DNA from: Erysipelotrichia bacterium
GTDB lineage: Bacteria > Bacillota_I > Bacilli_A > Erysipelotrichales > Erysipelotrichaceae
Reading direction: 5' to 3'
DNA: 13,387 bases
Assembly (NCBI GenBank): GCA_009916335.1
Contig: SAAR01000066.1
Location: 1-13,387 of the forward strand
Numbering within the stretch: the first letter of the stretch is position 1; every line of letters starts with the position of its first letter. The notes below the pieces were generated by a model. It was not told the origin of the DNA. It made no database searches and worked only from the letters and a program-made list of their open reading frames with translations. This document shows, one piece after another, positions 1 to 8,069 of the stretch. A program made the translations under genes and the position numbers.

Positions 1-117
1 GCTTAGACTTTTCATCACTGCGTATGCTATCAACTGCTTTTTGAAGCTTAGTGATGACAAAAAAGCTCTTCTGTTTAACTAGCAGTTTGGGTTAAATAAC
101 ATTAGGAGAAAGAAAAA
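1..117 (+). other. Leader upstream of gmd, possibly with the tail of a preceding gene
   Basis: This stretch lies before the first complete gene. One forward frame is open from base 2 to a TAG at 80-82 (26 codons, ending in the residues KKALLFN), so it could be the 3' end of an upstream gene. An open run this short is easily met by chance in A+T-rich DNA, and I do not recognise the residues. If real, the gap to gmd would be 35 bases, in keeping with an operon that began earlier. I see no convincing -35/-10 pair and no hairpin followed by a T run. Confidence 0.3.
104..110 (+). promoter_or_regulatory. Ribosome binding site of gmd
   Basis: AGGAGAA lies seven bases before the ATG at 118. It is one of the strongest Shine-Dalgarno matches in the window and fixes the gmd start. 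Confidence 0.8.
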
Positions 118-1236
118 ATGTCTAAAAAAGTAGCCTTAATTACTGGTATTACTGGTCAAGATGGATCTTATCTTGCAGAGTTTTTATTGAAAAAAGGGTA
201 CGAAGTACATGGTGTAAAGCGTCGAAGCTCACTTTTTAATACAGATCGTATAGATCATCTTTATCAAGATCCTCATGAAGAGAATATTAACTTGACATTA
301 CACTATGGTGATATGACTGATAGTATGAATCTAACGCGCATTATTCAAGAAGTTCAACCTGATGAAATCTACAATTTAGCAGCGATGTCACATGTTGCTG
401 TTTCTTTTGAAACACCAGAATATGTTGCTAATGCAGATGGTACAGGAACTTTGAGGATTCTAGAAGCCATTCGCCTTCTCGGATTAACGAATAAAACAAA
501 AGTATACCAAGCTTCTACATCAGAACTCTATGGTAAAGTACAAGAAACTCCACAATCAGAAACAACACCTTTTTACCCACGTAGTCCTTATGCTGTTGCT
601 AAAATGTATGCTTATTGGATTACTGTTAATTATAGAGAAGCATATGGAATATTTGCATGTAACGGTATTTTATTTAATCATGAGTCGCCCGTTCGTGGTG
701 AGACTTTTGTAACGCGCAAAATTACGAGAGCTGCTTCTAAAATTGCATTGGGATTGCAAAATAAACTCTATCTTGGAAATTTGGATGCAAAACGTGATTG
801 GGGTCATGCAAAAGATTATGTTCGCATGATGTGGATGATTTTGCAAGCGGATAAACCAGAAGATTGGGTAATTGCGACTGGAAAAACTACAACTGTACGT
901 GATTTTGTTCGTATGTCTTTTGCTTATGCAGGGATAGAGCTTGAGTTCCGTGGTGAAGGCATTGATGAAAAAGGTTATGTTAAAGCATGCACTAATCCAC
1001 TCTATCAAGTTGCAATTGGACAAGAAGTTGTTGCAGTTGATCCTCGATATTTTAGGCCAACAGAAGTTGATTTGTTGCTAGGGGATCCAACTAAAGCAGA
1101 ACAAAAGCTTGGTTGGAAAAGAGAATATCAACTTCAAGAATTAGTTGATGATATGATGAAAAGTGATTTAAAATTAATGACAAAAAACCAATATCTTAAA
1201 GATGGCGGCTATCAAATTATGAATTATTTTGAGTAG
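118..1236 (+). CDS. gmd: GDP-mannose 4,6-dehydratase
   Basis: This cytoplasmic enzyme converts GDP-D-mannose to GDP-4-keto-6-deoxy-D-mannose, the precursor of L-fucose, colitose, perosamine, D-rhamnose and related sugars. The 372-residue length is that of standard bacterial Gmd (about 373). Visible signatures are the NAD(P)-binding glycine motif GITGQDG (residues 10-16), the KRRSS segment near 34-38 typical of Gmd, the catalytic STSE stretch with T134 and E136, the Y158-x3-K162 pair, and the [15 protein letters not shown] block near 187-201. The start is set by the AGGAGAA site seven bases upstream. It is the first complete gene, and the stop lies 4 bases before the next gene's preferred ATG, so the two are probably co-translated. 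No mannose-1-phosphate guanylyltransferase is in the window, so GDP-mannose must be made elsewhere. Identity is secure. Confidence 0.96.
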   Translation: MSKKVALITGITGQDGSYLAEFLLKKGYEVHGVKRRSSLFNTDRIDHLYQDPHEENINLTLHYGDMTDSMNLTRIIQEVQPDEIYNLAAMSHVAVSFETPEYVANADGTGTLRILEAIRLLGLTNKTKVYQASTSELYGKVQETPQSETTPFYPRSPYAVAKMYAYWITVNYREAYGIFACNGILFNHESPVRGETFVTRKITRAASKIALGLQNKLYLGNLDAKRDWGHAKDYVRMMWMILQADKPEDWVIATGKTTTVRDFVRMSFAYAGIELEFRGEGIDEKGYVKACTNPLYQVAIGQEVVAVDPRYFRPTEVDLLLGDPTKAEQKLGWKREYQLQELVDDMMKSDLKLMTKNQYLKDGGYQIMNYFE

Positions 1237-1240
1237 TTCT

Positions 1241-2179
1241 ATGTATCTTAAAAGTAAAATATTAATCACTGGTGCAAGAGGTTTACTCGGTACCGCAATT
1301 GTAAATGAATTAAAAAAACAAGGATACCAAGAGATTTATACTCCAACTAGCCAAGAGTTAAATTTACTCGATGATAATGCTTGTAATGATTGGTTCAACC
1401 ATTACAAGCCTGAATATATTTTTCATTTAGCATCGCTGGTTTATGGCTTAAAAGGGAATTTGGAAAATCAACTTCAATCAATTCATCAAAATACTCAAAT
1501 GAATTTGAACCTTTTTAATGCATGTGGAAATCATGGTGTACAAAAGATATTTTTCGCAGGAACGGTTGCAAGCTACCCCTATCCATATCCCTCATTACCT
1601 TTGAAAGAAGAATTTTTTATGGAAGGAGAACCTCATGATGGAGAGTACGGGTATGCTATAGCTAAAAGACATGCTTTGTCTTACTTGAAAATTCTAAAAC
1701 GAACTAAGAATATTGATTATTGCTATGGAATATTTACTAACCTTTATGGTATCAATGACAAATTTGATATTGATGGAGGGCATGTTATACCATCACTTAT
1801 TAAAAAATCTATTGACGCTATGAAAGCTGGACATAAAGTTTTGAATGTTTGGGGTAACAAAGAAACAAAAAGAGATTTTCTAAATAGTAAAGATGCTGCA
1901 AATGCAGCATTGTTATGTATGCAAAAGATTGATGGTATGGTAAATATTTCAAGCGGTATATCCATATCAATGGGTGAGATAGTAGGATATATTCAAAATT
2001 ATTTTAATAATAATTTGACTATAGAATGGGATTCAAATGCTCCAATCGGTATTGCTGAAAGAAGTGTTTCAAATGAAAAATTATTGTCATATGGTTTTAA
2101 AAGCGAACAATCTATAGAAAAAAGTATAACAGAGACAATACAATGGGCTGAACTTTTTTATGAGAATCTAAGATATTAA
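1241..2179 (+). CDS. GDP-L-fucose synthase-like NAD(P)-dependent reductase/epimerase (GDP-6-deoxyhexose-forming)
   Basis: This extended short-chain dehydrogenase probably reduces the Gmd product. From the ATG at 1241 it has 312 residues, close to fucose synthase (about 320). It has the Rossmann motif GARGLLG (11-17), ELNLLD (39-44), the Y138-x3-K142 pair, and NLYG...HVIP with H181, all as in WcaG/Fcl. However, the fucose-synthase LGSSCIYP segment reads AGTVASYP here (106-113). The catalytic Ser becomes T108 and the epimerisation Cys becomes A110. It may therefore act mainly as a C4 reductase, giving a GDP-6-deoxyhexose other than L-fucose; this is inference. A TTG at 1229 is in frame and would overlap gmd by 8 bases. 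I prefer the ATG because it fits the family N-terminus. Base composition is more A+T-rich than in the genes at 3000-8000. Family membership is sure; the exact product is not. Confidence 0.85.
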   Translation: MYLKSKILITGARGLLGTAIVNELKKQGYQEIYTPTSQELNLLDDNACNDWFNHYKPEYIFHLASLVYGLKGNLENQLQSIHQNTQMNLNLFNACGNHGVQKIFFAGTVASYPYPYPSLPLKEEFFMEGEPHDGEYGYAIAKRHALSYLKILKRTKNIDYCYGIFTNLYGINDKFDIDGGHVIPSLIKKSIDAMKAGHKVLNVWGNKETKRDFLNSKDAANAALLCMQKIDGMVNISSGISISMGEIVGYIQNYFNNNLTIEWDSNAPIGIAERSVSNEKLLSYGFKSEQSIEKSITETIQWAELFYENLRY

Positions 2180-2192
2180 CAAAGGGGAATAT

Positions 2193-2966
2193 ATGAAAGT
2201 CGTACTACTCGCAGGTGGATATGGAACACGAATAGCAGAAGAGACAGACATCAAACCAAAACCAATGGTAGAAATTGGTGGAAAACCAATATTATGGCAT
2301 ATTATGAAAATTTATTCGTATTATGGTTTTAATGAATTTGTCGTTCTTCTTGGTTACAAAGGCTATTACATTAAAGAATATTTTGCAAATTACTTTTTAC
2401 ATCAGAGTGATGTTACAATCGATCTTCAAACCAATAGCAGAGAAGTACACAGCAATAACAGCGAACCATGGAAAGTAACGTTAGTTGATACGGGTCTTGA
2501 TACGATGACCGGAGGTCGTATTAAACGCGCTCAGAAATATATAGGGGACGAGCCTTTTTTATTGACCTATGGAGATGGTGTGAGCGATATTGATATTGCA
2601 AAAACGGTAGCCTTTCATCAAAAACATGGTAAAGCGCTTACAATGTCTGCAATTCAGCCAGAAGCACGGTTTGGTAATCTTGCGATTGATGAGACGATGA
2701 ATATTCGAAGTTTTATAGAAAAACCAAAAACAGAAGCAGGTTGGATTAATGGAGGCTTTTTTGTATGTGAGCCCAAGGTTTTTGATTATATTAGCGATGA
2801 TGAGAATTGTATTTTTGAACAAGCTCCCTTGCAAAATTTAGCCAAAGATGGCGAGATGTTTGCCTATAAACACGAAGGCTTTTGGCAACCGATGGACACG
2901 CTTCGCGATAACCAAAAACTCAATAAACTCTGGAAAGAAAATAAAGCACCATGGAAAGTCTGGTAA
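2193..2966 (+). CDS. rfbF: Glucose-1-phosphate cytidylyltransferase
   Basis: This enzyme makes CDP-D-glucose from CTP and glucose-1-phosphate, the entry step to CDP-3,6-dideoxyhexoses. Its 257 residues match the family length. It shows the nucleotidyltransferase signature LAGGYGTR (6-13), KPKPM (21-25), the metal-binding YGDGVSD (126-132, with D128), FIEKPK (174-179), NGGFFV (186-191) and [11 protein letters not shown] (229-239, with D235). This combination is typical of RfbF/DdhA/AscA rather than of glucose-1-phosphate thymidylyl- or uridylyltransferases. AAAGGGG at 2181-2187 is a good Shine-Dalgarno site five bases before the ATG. The stop overlaps the next start as TAATG. Hand-counted G+C rises sharply inside this gene near 2400-2460. 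Identity is secure. Confidence 0.96.
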   Translation: MKVVLLAGGYGTRIAEETDIKPKPMVEIGGKPILWHIMKIYSYYGFNEFVVLLGYKGYYIKEYFANYFLHQSDVTIDLQTNSREVHSNNSEPWKVTLVDTGLDTMTGGRIKRAQKYIGDEPFLLTYGDGVSDIDIAKTVAFHQKHGKALTMSAIQPEARFGNLAIDETMNIRSFIEKPKTEAGWINGGFFVCEPKVFDYISDDENCIFEQAPLQNLAKDGEMFAYKHEGFWQPMDTLRDNQKLNKLWKENKAPWKVW

Positions 2967-4063
2967 TGCAACATCTTTTTGGAGGTATCTACAAAGATAA
3001 AACGGTCTTAGTCACAGGACATTCTGGCTTTAAAGGCTCGTGGCTTGTGTATTGGCTAAAACAGATGGGTGCTAAAGTGGTGGGGTATTCTTTGGAAGCT
3101 CCCACACATCCCAATCATTTGGCACTGCTTGATCTAGACATTACGTCGATCATTGGCGATATTTGTGACTTAGAGAAGCTCAATGAGACTTTTGCAACGC
3201 ATCAACCAGATATTGTTTTTCATTTAGCAGCCCAAGCGTTGGTGAGACCCTCCTATGCCAATCCCATCGAAACCTATGAAACCAATGTCATGGGTACCCT
3301 TAAAGTTTTTGAAGCGTGTCGTAAACATCAGGTTAAAGCCATTGTAAATATCACGAGTGATAAAGCCTATGAAAATAAAGAGTGGGTGTGGGGCTACAGA
3401 GAAAATGACCCCATGGGTGGATATGATCCTTACAGCGCATCAAAAGGCTGTGCAGATTTACTTGCAAGTTCATATCGAAATTCCTATTTTAATCCCCATG
3501 ACTATCAAAAATCGCACCAAACGCTTTTAGCGACGTGTCGGGCAGGCAATGTCATCGGCGGAGGAGACTGGGCTCACGATCGATTGATGACGGATATTAT
3601 GGTATCTGTGAGTCAAGGCAAAAAAGTAAGTATCCGCAACCCAAAAGCTACCAGACCATGGCAACATGTTCTTGAACCACTCAGTGGCTATTTACAGATA
3701 GGACAAAAACTGCTTGAAGAAAAAGTGGAGTTTGGCGAAGCATGGAACTTTGGGCCAAGCGATGAGGGAAGCATTTGCGTCGAAGAGGTTGTTTTGCATG
3801 TAAAACAGTATTGGGATAAAATTGACTATGAGATCAATCAAACTCCAAACCAACTTCATGAAGCAAATCTTTTAAAATTAGATTGTTCAAAAGCCCATAT
3901 AAAGCTTCACTGGAAAGATGTATGGGATAGTGAAAAGACCTTTGAAAAGACGGTGAAATGGTATAAAGCCTTTTATGAAAACAATAAAATTTTGAGCCAA
4001 GAAGATTTGGAAGATTATATTAAAGACGCTACATGTAAAAAAATTGAGTGGACAATTGAATGA
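2966..4063 (+). CDS. rfbG: CDP-glucose 4,6-dehydratase
   Basis: This enzyme dehydrates CDP-D-glucose to CDP-4-keto-6-deoxy-D-glucose, the substrate of RfbH. From the ATG at 2966 it has 365 residues, normal for RfbG/DdhB. It shows GHSGFKGSW (18-26), the NAD-binding glycine motif with the Lys typical of this family; AAQALVRPSY (88-97); the TSDKAYEN stretch (130-137) with D132 and K133; and YSASK (156-160) with Y156 and K160. It also has the GNVIGGGDWA block that marks the CDP-glucose branch. An upstream in-frame ATG at 2951 would add five residues and lacks a Shine-Dalgarno site. The ATG at 2966 overlaps the rfbF stop as TAATG and follows a GGAAAG at about 2953, so I chose it. The stop overlaps the next start as ATGA. 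Confidence 0.95.
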   Translation: MQHLFGGIYKDKTVLVTGHSGFKGSWLVYWLKQMGAKVVGYSLEAPTHPNHLALLDLDITSIIGDICDLEKLNETFATHQPDIVFHLAAQALVRPSYANPIETYETNVMGTLKVFEACRKHQVKAIVNITSDKAYENKEWVWGYRENDPMGGYDPYSASKGCADLLASSYRNSYFNPHDYQKSHQTLLATCRAGNVIGGGDWAHDRLMTDIMVSVSQGKKVSIRNPKATRPWQHVLEPLSGYLQIGQKLLEEKVEFGEAWNFGPSDEGSICVEEVVLHVKQYWDKIDYEINQTPNQLHEANLLKLDCSKAHIKLHWKDVWDSEKTFEKTVKWYKAFYENNKILSQEDLEDYIKDATCKKIEWTIE

Positions 4064-5808
4064 AAGCATCTGATTATATCGTGCAATTTCTGGCTGATCA
4101 AGGCATTGAGAAAGCGTTTGGGTATATTGGTGGAGCGGTTGCCCATTTGTATGACTCGTTTGATAAAAACGACTCTATTGAAATCGTCAATACCATTCAT
4201 GAACAAGGTGCAGGGTTTGCCGCTGAGGGATACGCTCGTGTGAGTGGGAAAACAGGTGTAGCAACAGCGACAAGCGGTCCTGGTGCCACCAATCTGATCA
4301 CACCTATTGGAAGTTGCTTTTTTGACTCGATCTCGACATTGTTTATCACAGGACAAGTGAATACGTATGAATACAAATACGATACCCCTGTAAGACAGAT
4401 AGGGTTTCAAGAGACAGATATTGTCAGTATTGTTAAGCCTATTACGAAATATGCAGTTATGATTGATGATATTAGTAACTTACGCTATGAGCTTGAGAAG
4501 GCTTGTTTTTTAACACAGCATGCTAGAAAAGGCCCTGTTCTAATTGATATTCCAATGAATATTCAACGAACAGATTTTAATCCAACGGAGCAAAAATCTT
4601 TTTTTGAGAGCGATGAATATCAAACGATGTGTATTCATGAAAACACTGTTGCATTTGAAAAAATTGTAGAGTTGTTAACAGCATCTCAGCGTCCGATAGT
4701 CTTGATTGGTGGTGGAAGTCGCCTCTCAACCTTAGCTCCTGAAGTAATTCATCAGCTGTTGGGAAAATGCAATTTACCTGTTGTGTATTCTCTCATGGGA
4801 AAAGATGTTGTTAAGGATGATTATACATACAATTTTGGACTTATTGGCTCTTACGGAAATCGATATGGCAATTTAGCATTGGCCAATGCAGACTTGATTA
4901 TTGTATTGGGTTCTCGCCTTGATACACGACAAACGGGGACTGATCTAAAAACGTTTGCCAGAGAAGCCAAAATCATACAAGTCGATATAGATGCCAATGA
5001 GTTAGGATCAAAAATCAAGGCAGATATTGCTTTGCAGTGTGATGTTGCTGATTTTATCAACACCTTATTGCACTATGATCTTAAGCTTGATGTTAATCCA
5101 TGGCTTGAGAAACTTGTAACGTATAAACAAAAATATTCCTCAACGATGGGTATGGATGGCAAAGCAAAAATACCAAATCAGATCATTCAATGCATATCTC
5201 AATCTTCTTCTGATCATGACATCATGTGTGTCGATGTTGGACAACATCAGATGTGGGTTGCCCAGTCCTTTGATACCAAAAAAGATCAACGTGTTCTTTT
5301 CTCTGGTGGCATGGGTGCTATGGGCTTTGCTTTACCTATCGCTATTGGAGCAACGATTGGTACGGGTAAACGTGCTCTTGTAATTGTGGGTGATGGCGGG
5401 TTTCAGATGAATATTCAAGAACTAGAAATCATCAAAAGACGAAATTTGCCCATTAAAATCTTTATTATGAATAATGCAAACCTTGGTATGGTCAGACAAT
5501 TTCAAGAGATTTATTTTGAGAAGCGATACATTGGTACACAAAAAGATTACAGTGTTCCCAATTTCACAAGTATTGCACATGCGTATGGCTTAAAAAGTAG
5601 TACCGTCTCGACTATGGAAGAAATTTCTCAAAAGATTCATGAAACACTCTTAAGCGATGAGGCAGAAATTGTCAATATTTGTTTACAAGAACAGATGACG
5701 ACGGTTGAACCTAAACTTATTGTGAATAAACCGATTGAAGATATGTACCCTTTTTTAGAAAGAGATGAGTTTAACGCCCAAATGATTATTAAACCATTGG
5801 AACACTAA
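4060..5808 (+). CDS. Thiamine-diphosphate-dependent, acetolactate-synthase-like enzyme (YerE type, probable sugar C4 two-carbon transferase)
   Basis: The 582 residues have the three-domain layout of the acetolactate synthase/pyruvate oxidase family. The N-terminal pyrimidine domain has the catalytic Glu E48 in HEQGAGFAAEGYAR and the SGPGATN loop (72-78), then RQIGFQE (112-118). The central domain has a LGSRLDTRQTG stretch (283-293) like the FAD-contacting region of acetolactate synthases. The C-terminal domain has the diphosphate motif GDG (444-446), 24 residues, NN (471-472). It sits between rfbG and rfbH and has no ilvN-type regulatory subunit beside it, so branched-chain amino acid synthesis is unlikely. 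The best parallel is Yersinia YerE, which decarboxylates pyruvate and adds the two-carbon unit to C4 of CDP-4-keto-3,6-dideoxyglucose. The family is certain; the YerE role is inferred from context. The gene starts within an ATGA overlap with rfbG, after a weak GAGTGGA site. Confidence 0.85.
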   Translation: MKASDYIVQFLADQGIEKAFGYIGGAVAHLYDSFDKNDSIEIVNTIHEQGAGFAAEGYARVSGKTGVATATSGPGATNLITPIGSCFFDSISTLFITGQVNTYEYKYDTPVRQIGFQETDIVSIVKPITKYAVMIDDISNLRYELEKACFLTQHARKGPVLIDIPMNIQRTDFNPTEQKSFFESDEYQTMCIHENTVAFEKIVELLTASQRPIVLIGGGSRLSTLAPEVIHQLLGKCNLPVVYSLMGKDVVKDDYTYNFGLIGSYGNRYGNLALANADLIIVLGSRLDTRQTGTDLKTFAREAKIIQVDIDANELGSKIKADIALQCDVADFINTLLHYDLKLDVNPWLEKLVTYKQKYSSTMGMDGKAKIPNQIIQCISQSSSDHDIMCVDVGQHQMWVAQSFDTKKDQRVLFSGGMGAMGFALPIAIGATIGTGKRALVIVGDGGFQMNIQELEIIKRRNLPIKIFIMNNANLGMVRQFQEIYFEKRYIGTQKDYSVPNFTSIAHAYGLKSSTVSTMEEISQKIHETLLSDEAEIVNICLQEQMTTVEPKLIVNKPIEDMYPFLERDEFNAQMIIKPLEH

Positions 5809-5811
5809 TCT

Positions 5812-6732
5812 ATGAATATTTTCATTACTGGCTCTAGCGGTTTTATTGGTTCTCATCTAAAAGAGTATCTTCTAAGCCATCATCATGATACACTCTTTAC
5901 ACCATCCAGTAAAGAACTTGATCTTAGTGATGAAAAAGCAGTCGATAAGTATATTGTGGAAAATAAGATCGATATCATTGTTCACACGGCTAATCGTGGA
6001 GGTGGACGCGATACGGCTGATATGAAAAATGTGACAGAGTATAATCTCCGTATTTTTTTCAACCTTGCCAAACATGAAAAAGATGTTAAAAAAATCATCT
6101 CTTTTGGAAGTGGTGCGGAGTATGGTAAGCATAAACCCATTATAAACGCAAAAGAAGATGATTCTTTAAAAGCGTTGCCTTTAGATGAATACGGATTTTA
6201 CAAGTCCATTACATCGCGCTATATTGAAAGAGCTCAAAATATCGTTCAATTACGGATTTTTGGAGCATACGGCGAGCATGAAAATTATCGGTATAAGTTT
6301 ATATCAAACGCCATTGTGAAAAACTTGTTGCATTTGCCTATAGCCATCAATAAAAATGTCTACTTTGACTATATTTACAGTGATGATTTGGTTAAAATAA
6401 TCGACTTTTTTATTTATAACGATACGAAAGAGAAAATTTATAACGTCACAACAGGCACAAAAGTAGATTTGATAACATTGGCAAATTTAGTCAATAAAGT
6501 CAGTGATTTCAAATCAGAAATAAGCGTTATCAATGAAGGGCTCAATCATGAATACACTTCAAATAATGAGCGACTTTTAAAAGAACTTGGCAATTTTCAG
6601 TTCACGTCACATCAAAGTGCAATCGCTAAGATGAGGCATTGTTTTCAAGAAAATTTCGATACATTAGATATACAAACCATTAAACAAGATCCGTATCTTA
6701 AAACAATAGATACAATGTGGAAAGGCAAATAA
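5812..6732 (+). CDS. NAD(P)-dependent sugar epimerase/reductase (candidate YerF-type reductase)
   Basis: This is an extended short-chain dehydrogenase of 306 residues with GSSGFIG (7-13) for the dinucleotide, the ELDLSD segment (35-40), a catalytic Ser at S100 in FGSGAEYG, and Y127-x3-K131. It is diverged from the named classes (GalE, RmlB, RmlD, Fcl), and its last 60 residues match no landmark I know. It starts three bases after the thiamine-enzyme stop and ends in a TAATG overlap with rfbH, so it belongs to the CDP-sugar module. In yersiniose synthesis YerF reduces the carbonyl of the acetyl branch after YerE has acted; by position and family this protein is the natural candidate. It could instead reduce the ring 4-keto group. 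Family call is firm, substrate is inferred. Confidence 0.78.
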   Translation: MNIFITGSSGFIGSHLKEYLLSHHHDTLFTPSSKELDLSDEKAVDKYIVENKIDIIVHTANRGGGRDTADMKNVTEYNLRIFFNLAKHEKDVKKIISFGSGAEYGKHKPIINAKEDDSLKALPLDEYGFYKSITSRYIERAQNIVQLRIFGAYGEHENYRYKFISNAIVKNLLHLPIAINKNVYFDYIYSDDLVKIIDFFIYNDTKEKIYNVTTGTKVDLITLANLVNKVSDFKSEISVINEGLNHEYTSNNERLLKELGNFQFTSHQSAIAKMRHCFQENFDTLDIQTIKQDPYLKTIDTMWKGK

Positions 6733-8069
6733 TGACAAAAGAACAACAGCTGAAACAAGAGATTTTAGATAAAACAAAAGAGTATTATGAACTCGTTCAT
6801 AAAAAAAATCAAACTAAACCGTTTGTAGCAGGGCAAAGCCGTGTGAATTATGCAGGGCGTGTCTTTGATGAAAAAGAGATGGTCAATCTGGTCGATAGCT
6901 CGCTTGATTTTTGGTTAACGTATGGCGATTACTCTAAAAAATTTGAAAAAGAGTTAGCAGCATTTTTACATGTAAGATGGGCATTCTTGGTTAACAGTGG
7001 CAGTTCGGCCAATTTATTGGCGTTTTATGCCCTAACGTCACCTCTTTTAAAAGAGCGACAAGTTAAACGAGGGGATGAAGTCATCACCGTAGCCGCTGGT
7101 TTTCCAACAACGGTAGCGCCTATTGTTCAATACGGTGCTGTGCCCGTATTTGTCGATATGGAACTCACACACTTTAATATTGATGCTACACAGTTAGAAA
7201 AAGCACTCAGTCCCAAAACAAAAGCGGTGATGATTGCACATACGTTAGGAAATCCTTTTAACATTAAAGCCGTCAAAGCTTTTTGCGATAAACACAATCT
7301 ATGGCTTATTGAAGATAACTGTGATGCCCTTGGCTCAACGTATGAGGGTAAACCCACAGGAACATGGGGTGACATTGGAACGAGTAGCTTTTACCCTCCG
7401 CATCACATGACTATGGGTGAGGGCGGTGCTACGTATACGAACAATCCACTTCTTAAAAAGATTATGCTCTCTATGCGTGATTGGGGAAGAGACTGTTGGT
7501 GTGAAAGTGGAGTCGATAATACCTGCGGATGTCGTTTTACCCAACAGTTTGGAAGCCTTCCTAAAGGATATGACCATAAGTACGTCTACAGCCATTTTGG
7601 ATTTAACCTCAAAGTATCTGATATGCAAGCTGCTGTTGGATGTGCACAACTGGAAAAATTTCCAAGCTTCGTGGAAAAACGAAAAGAGAATTTTAAAAAG
7701 CTTTACAATGGACTTAAAGATGTTCACGAATTAACGTTGGTGGAGACACAACCTCTGAGTGATCCTAGTTGGTTTGGTTTTATGATGACCCTGACAAAAG
7801 AAGCAAAATTCACAAGAAATGACCTTGTTGAATACTTGGAAAACAACAACATCCAAACACGCAATCTCTTTGCAGGCAATATGCTACGACACCCACTGTT
7901 TGAGCCTCTTACGCAAGGCGCAGACTATAGAGTTGTAGGAACATTACCCAATACCGATAAGATCATGAACGATAGCTTTTGGATTGGTTTATATCCTGGT
8001 ATGGGTGATGATGCTATAGCGTATATGATTCACAAAATAAAAGAGTTCGTGTGCTTAAAAAACAAATAA
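6732..8069 (+). CDS. rfbH: CDP-6-deoxy-L-threo-D-glycero-4-hexulose-3-dehydrase (E1)
   Basis: This enzyme removes the C3 hydroxyl of CDP-4-keto-6-deoxyglucose, using pyridoxamine phosphate and a [2Fe-2S] cluster; electrons come from a separate reductase (E3). From the ATG at 6732 it has 445 residues, close to Yersinia E1 (437). It has the aminotransferase fold but carries His-His (224-225) in SFYPPHHMTMGEGG where aminotransferases have the PLP-binding Lys, the known hallmark of E1. Cysteines 197, 255, 257 and 265 reproduce the E1 cluster spacing C-x57-C-x-C-x7-C exactly. An in-frame ATG at 6717 would add five residues. I prefer 6732 because it forms a TAATG overlap with the previous stop and follows GGAAAGG (6719-6725). 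The E3 partner is not in the window. Confidence 0.96.
   Translation: MTKEQQLKQEILDKTKEYYELVHKKNQTKPFVAGQSRVNYAGRVFDEKEMVNLVDSSLDFWLTYGDYSKKFEKELAAFLHVRWAFLVNSGSSANLLAFYALTSPLLKERQVKRGDEVITVAAGFPTTVAPIVQYGAVPVFVDMELTHFNIDATQLEKALSPKTKAVMIAHTLGNPFNIKAVKAFCDKHNLWLIEDNCDALGSTYEGKPTGTWGDIGTSSFYPPHHMTMGEGGATYTNNPLLKKIMLSMRDWGRDCWCESGVDNTCGCRFTQQFGSLPKGYDHKYVYSHFGFNLKVSDMQAAVGCAQLEKFPSFVEKRKENFKKLYNGLKDVHELTLVETQPLSDPSWFGFMMTLTKEAKFTRNDLVEYLENNNIQTRNLFAGNMLRHPLFEPLTQGADYRVVGTLPNTDKIMNDSFWIGLYPGMGDDAIAYMIHKIKEFVCLKNK

Noticed and set aside
32..87. Inverted repeat AACTGCT (32-38) / AGCAGTT (81-87) as a terminator or operator
   Set aside because: The arms are only seven bases, separated by more than 40 bases, and are not followed by a T run. 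This could easily occur by chance.
1229..1240. TTG start of the fucose-synthase-like gene
   Set aside because: The TTG start would add four residues (MSSS) before the family N-terminus. The ATG at 1241 gives the usual short lead into the Rossmann fold, although its Shine-Dalgarno site is weak.
4015..4410. Antisense open frame of 131 codons
   Set aside because: It lies wholly opposite the well-supported rfbG end and thiamine-enzyme start, has no recognisable domain, and is the kind of shadow frame expected opposite coding DNA. The same applies to the other minus-strand frames (for example 670-1023, 2559-2834, 7335-7727, 12749-12940).
4060..5808. Housekeeping acetolactate synthase (ilvB) for valine/isoleucine synthesis
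   Set aside because: The family fits, but the gene lies inside a CDP-sugar run, overlaps rfbG, and has no ilvN or other ilv/leu gene nearby. A YerE-type role explains the context better.
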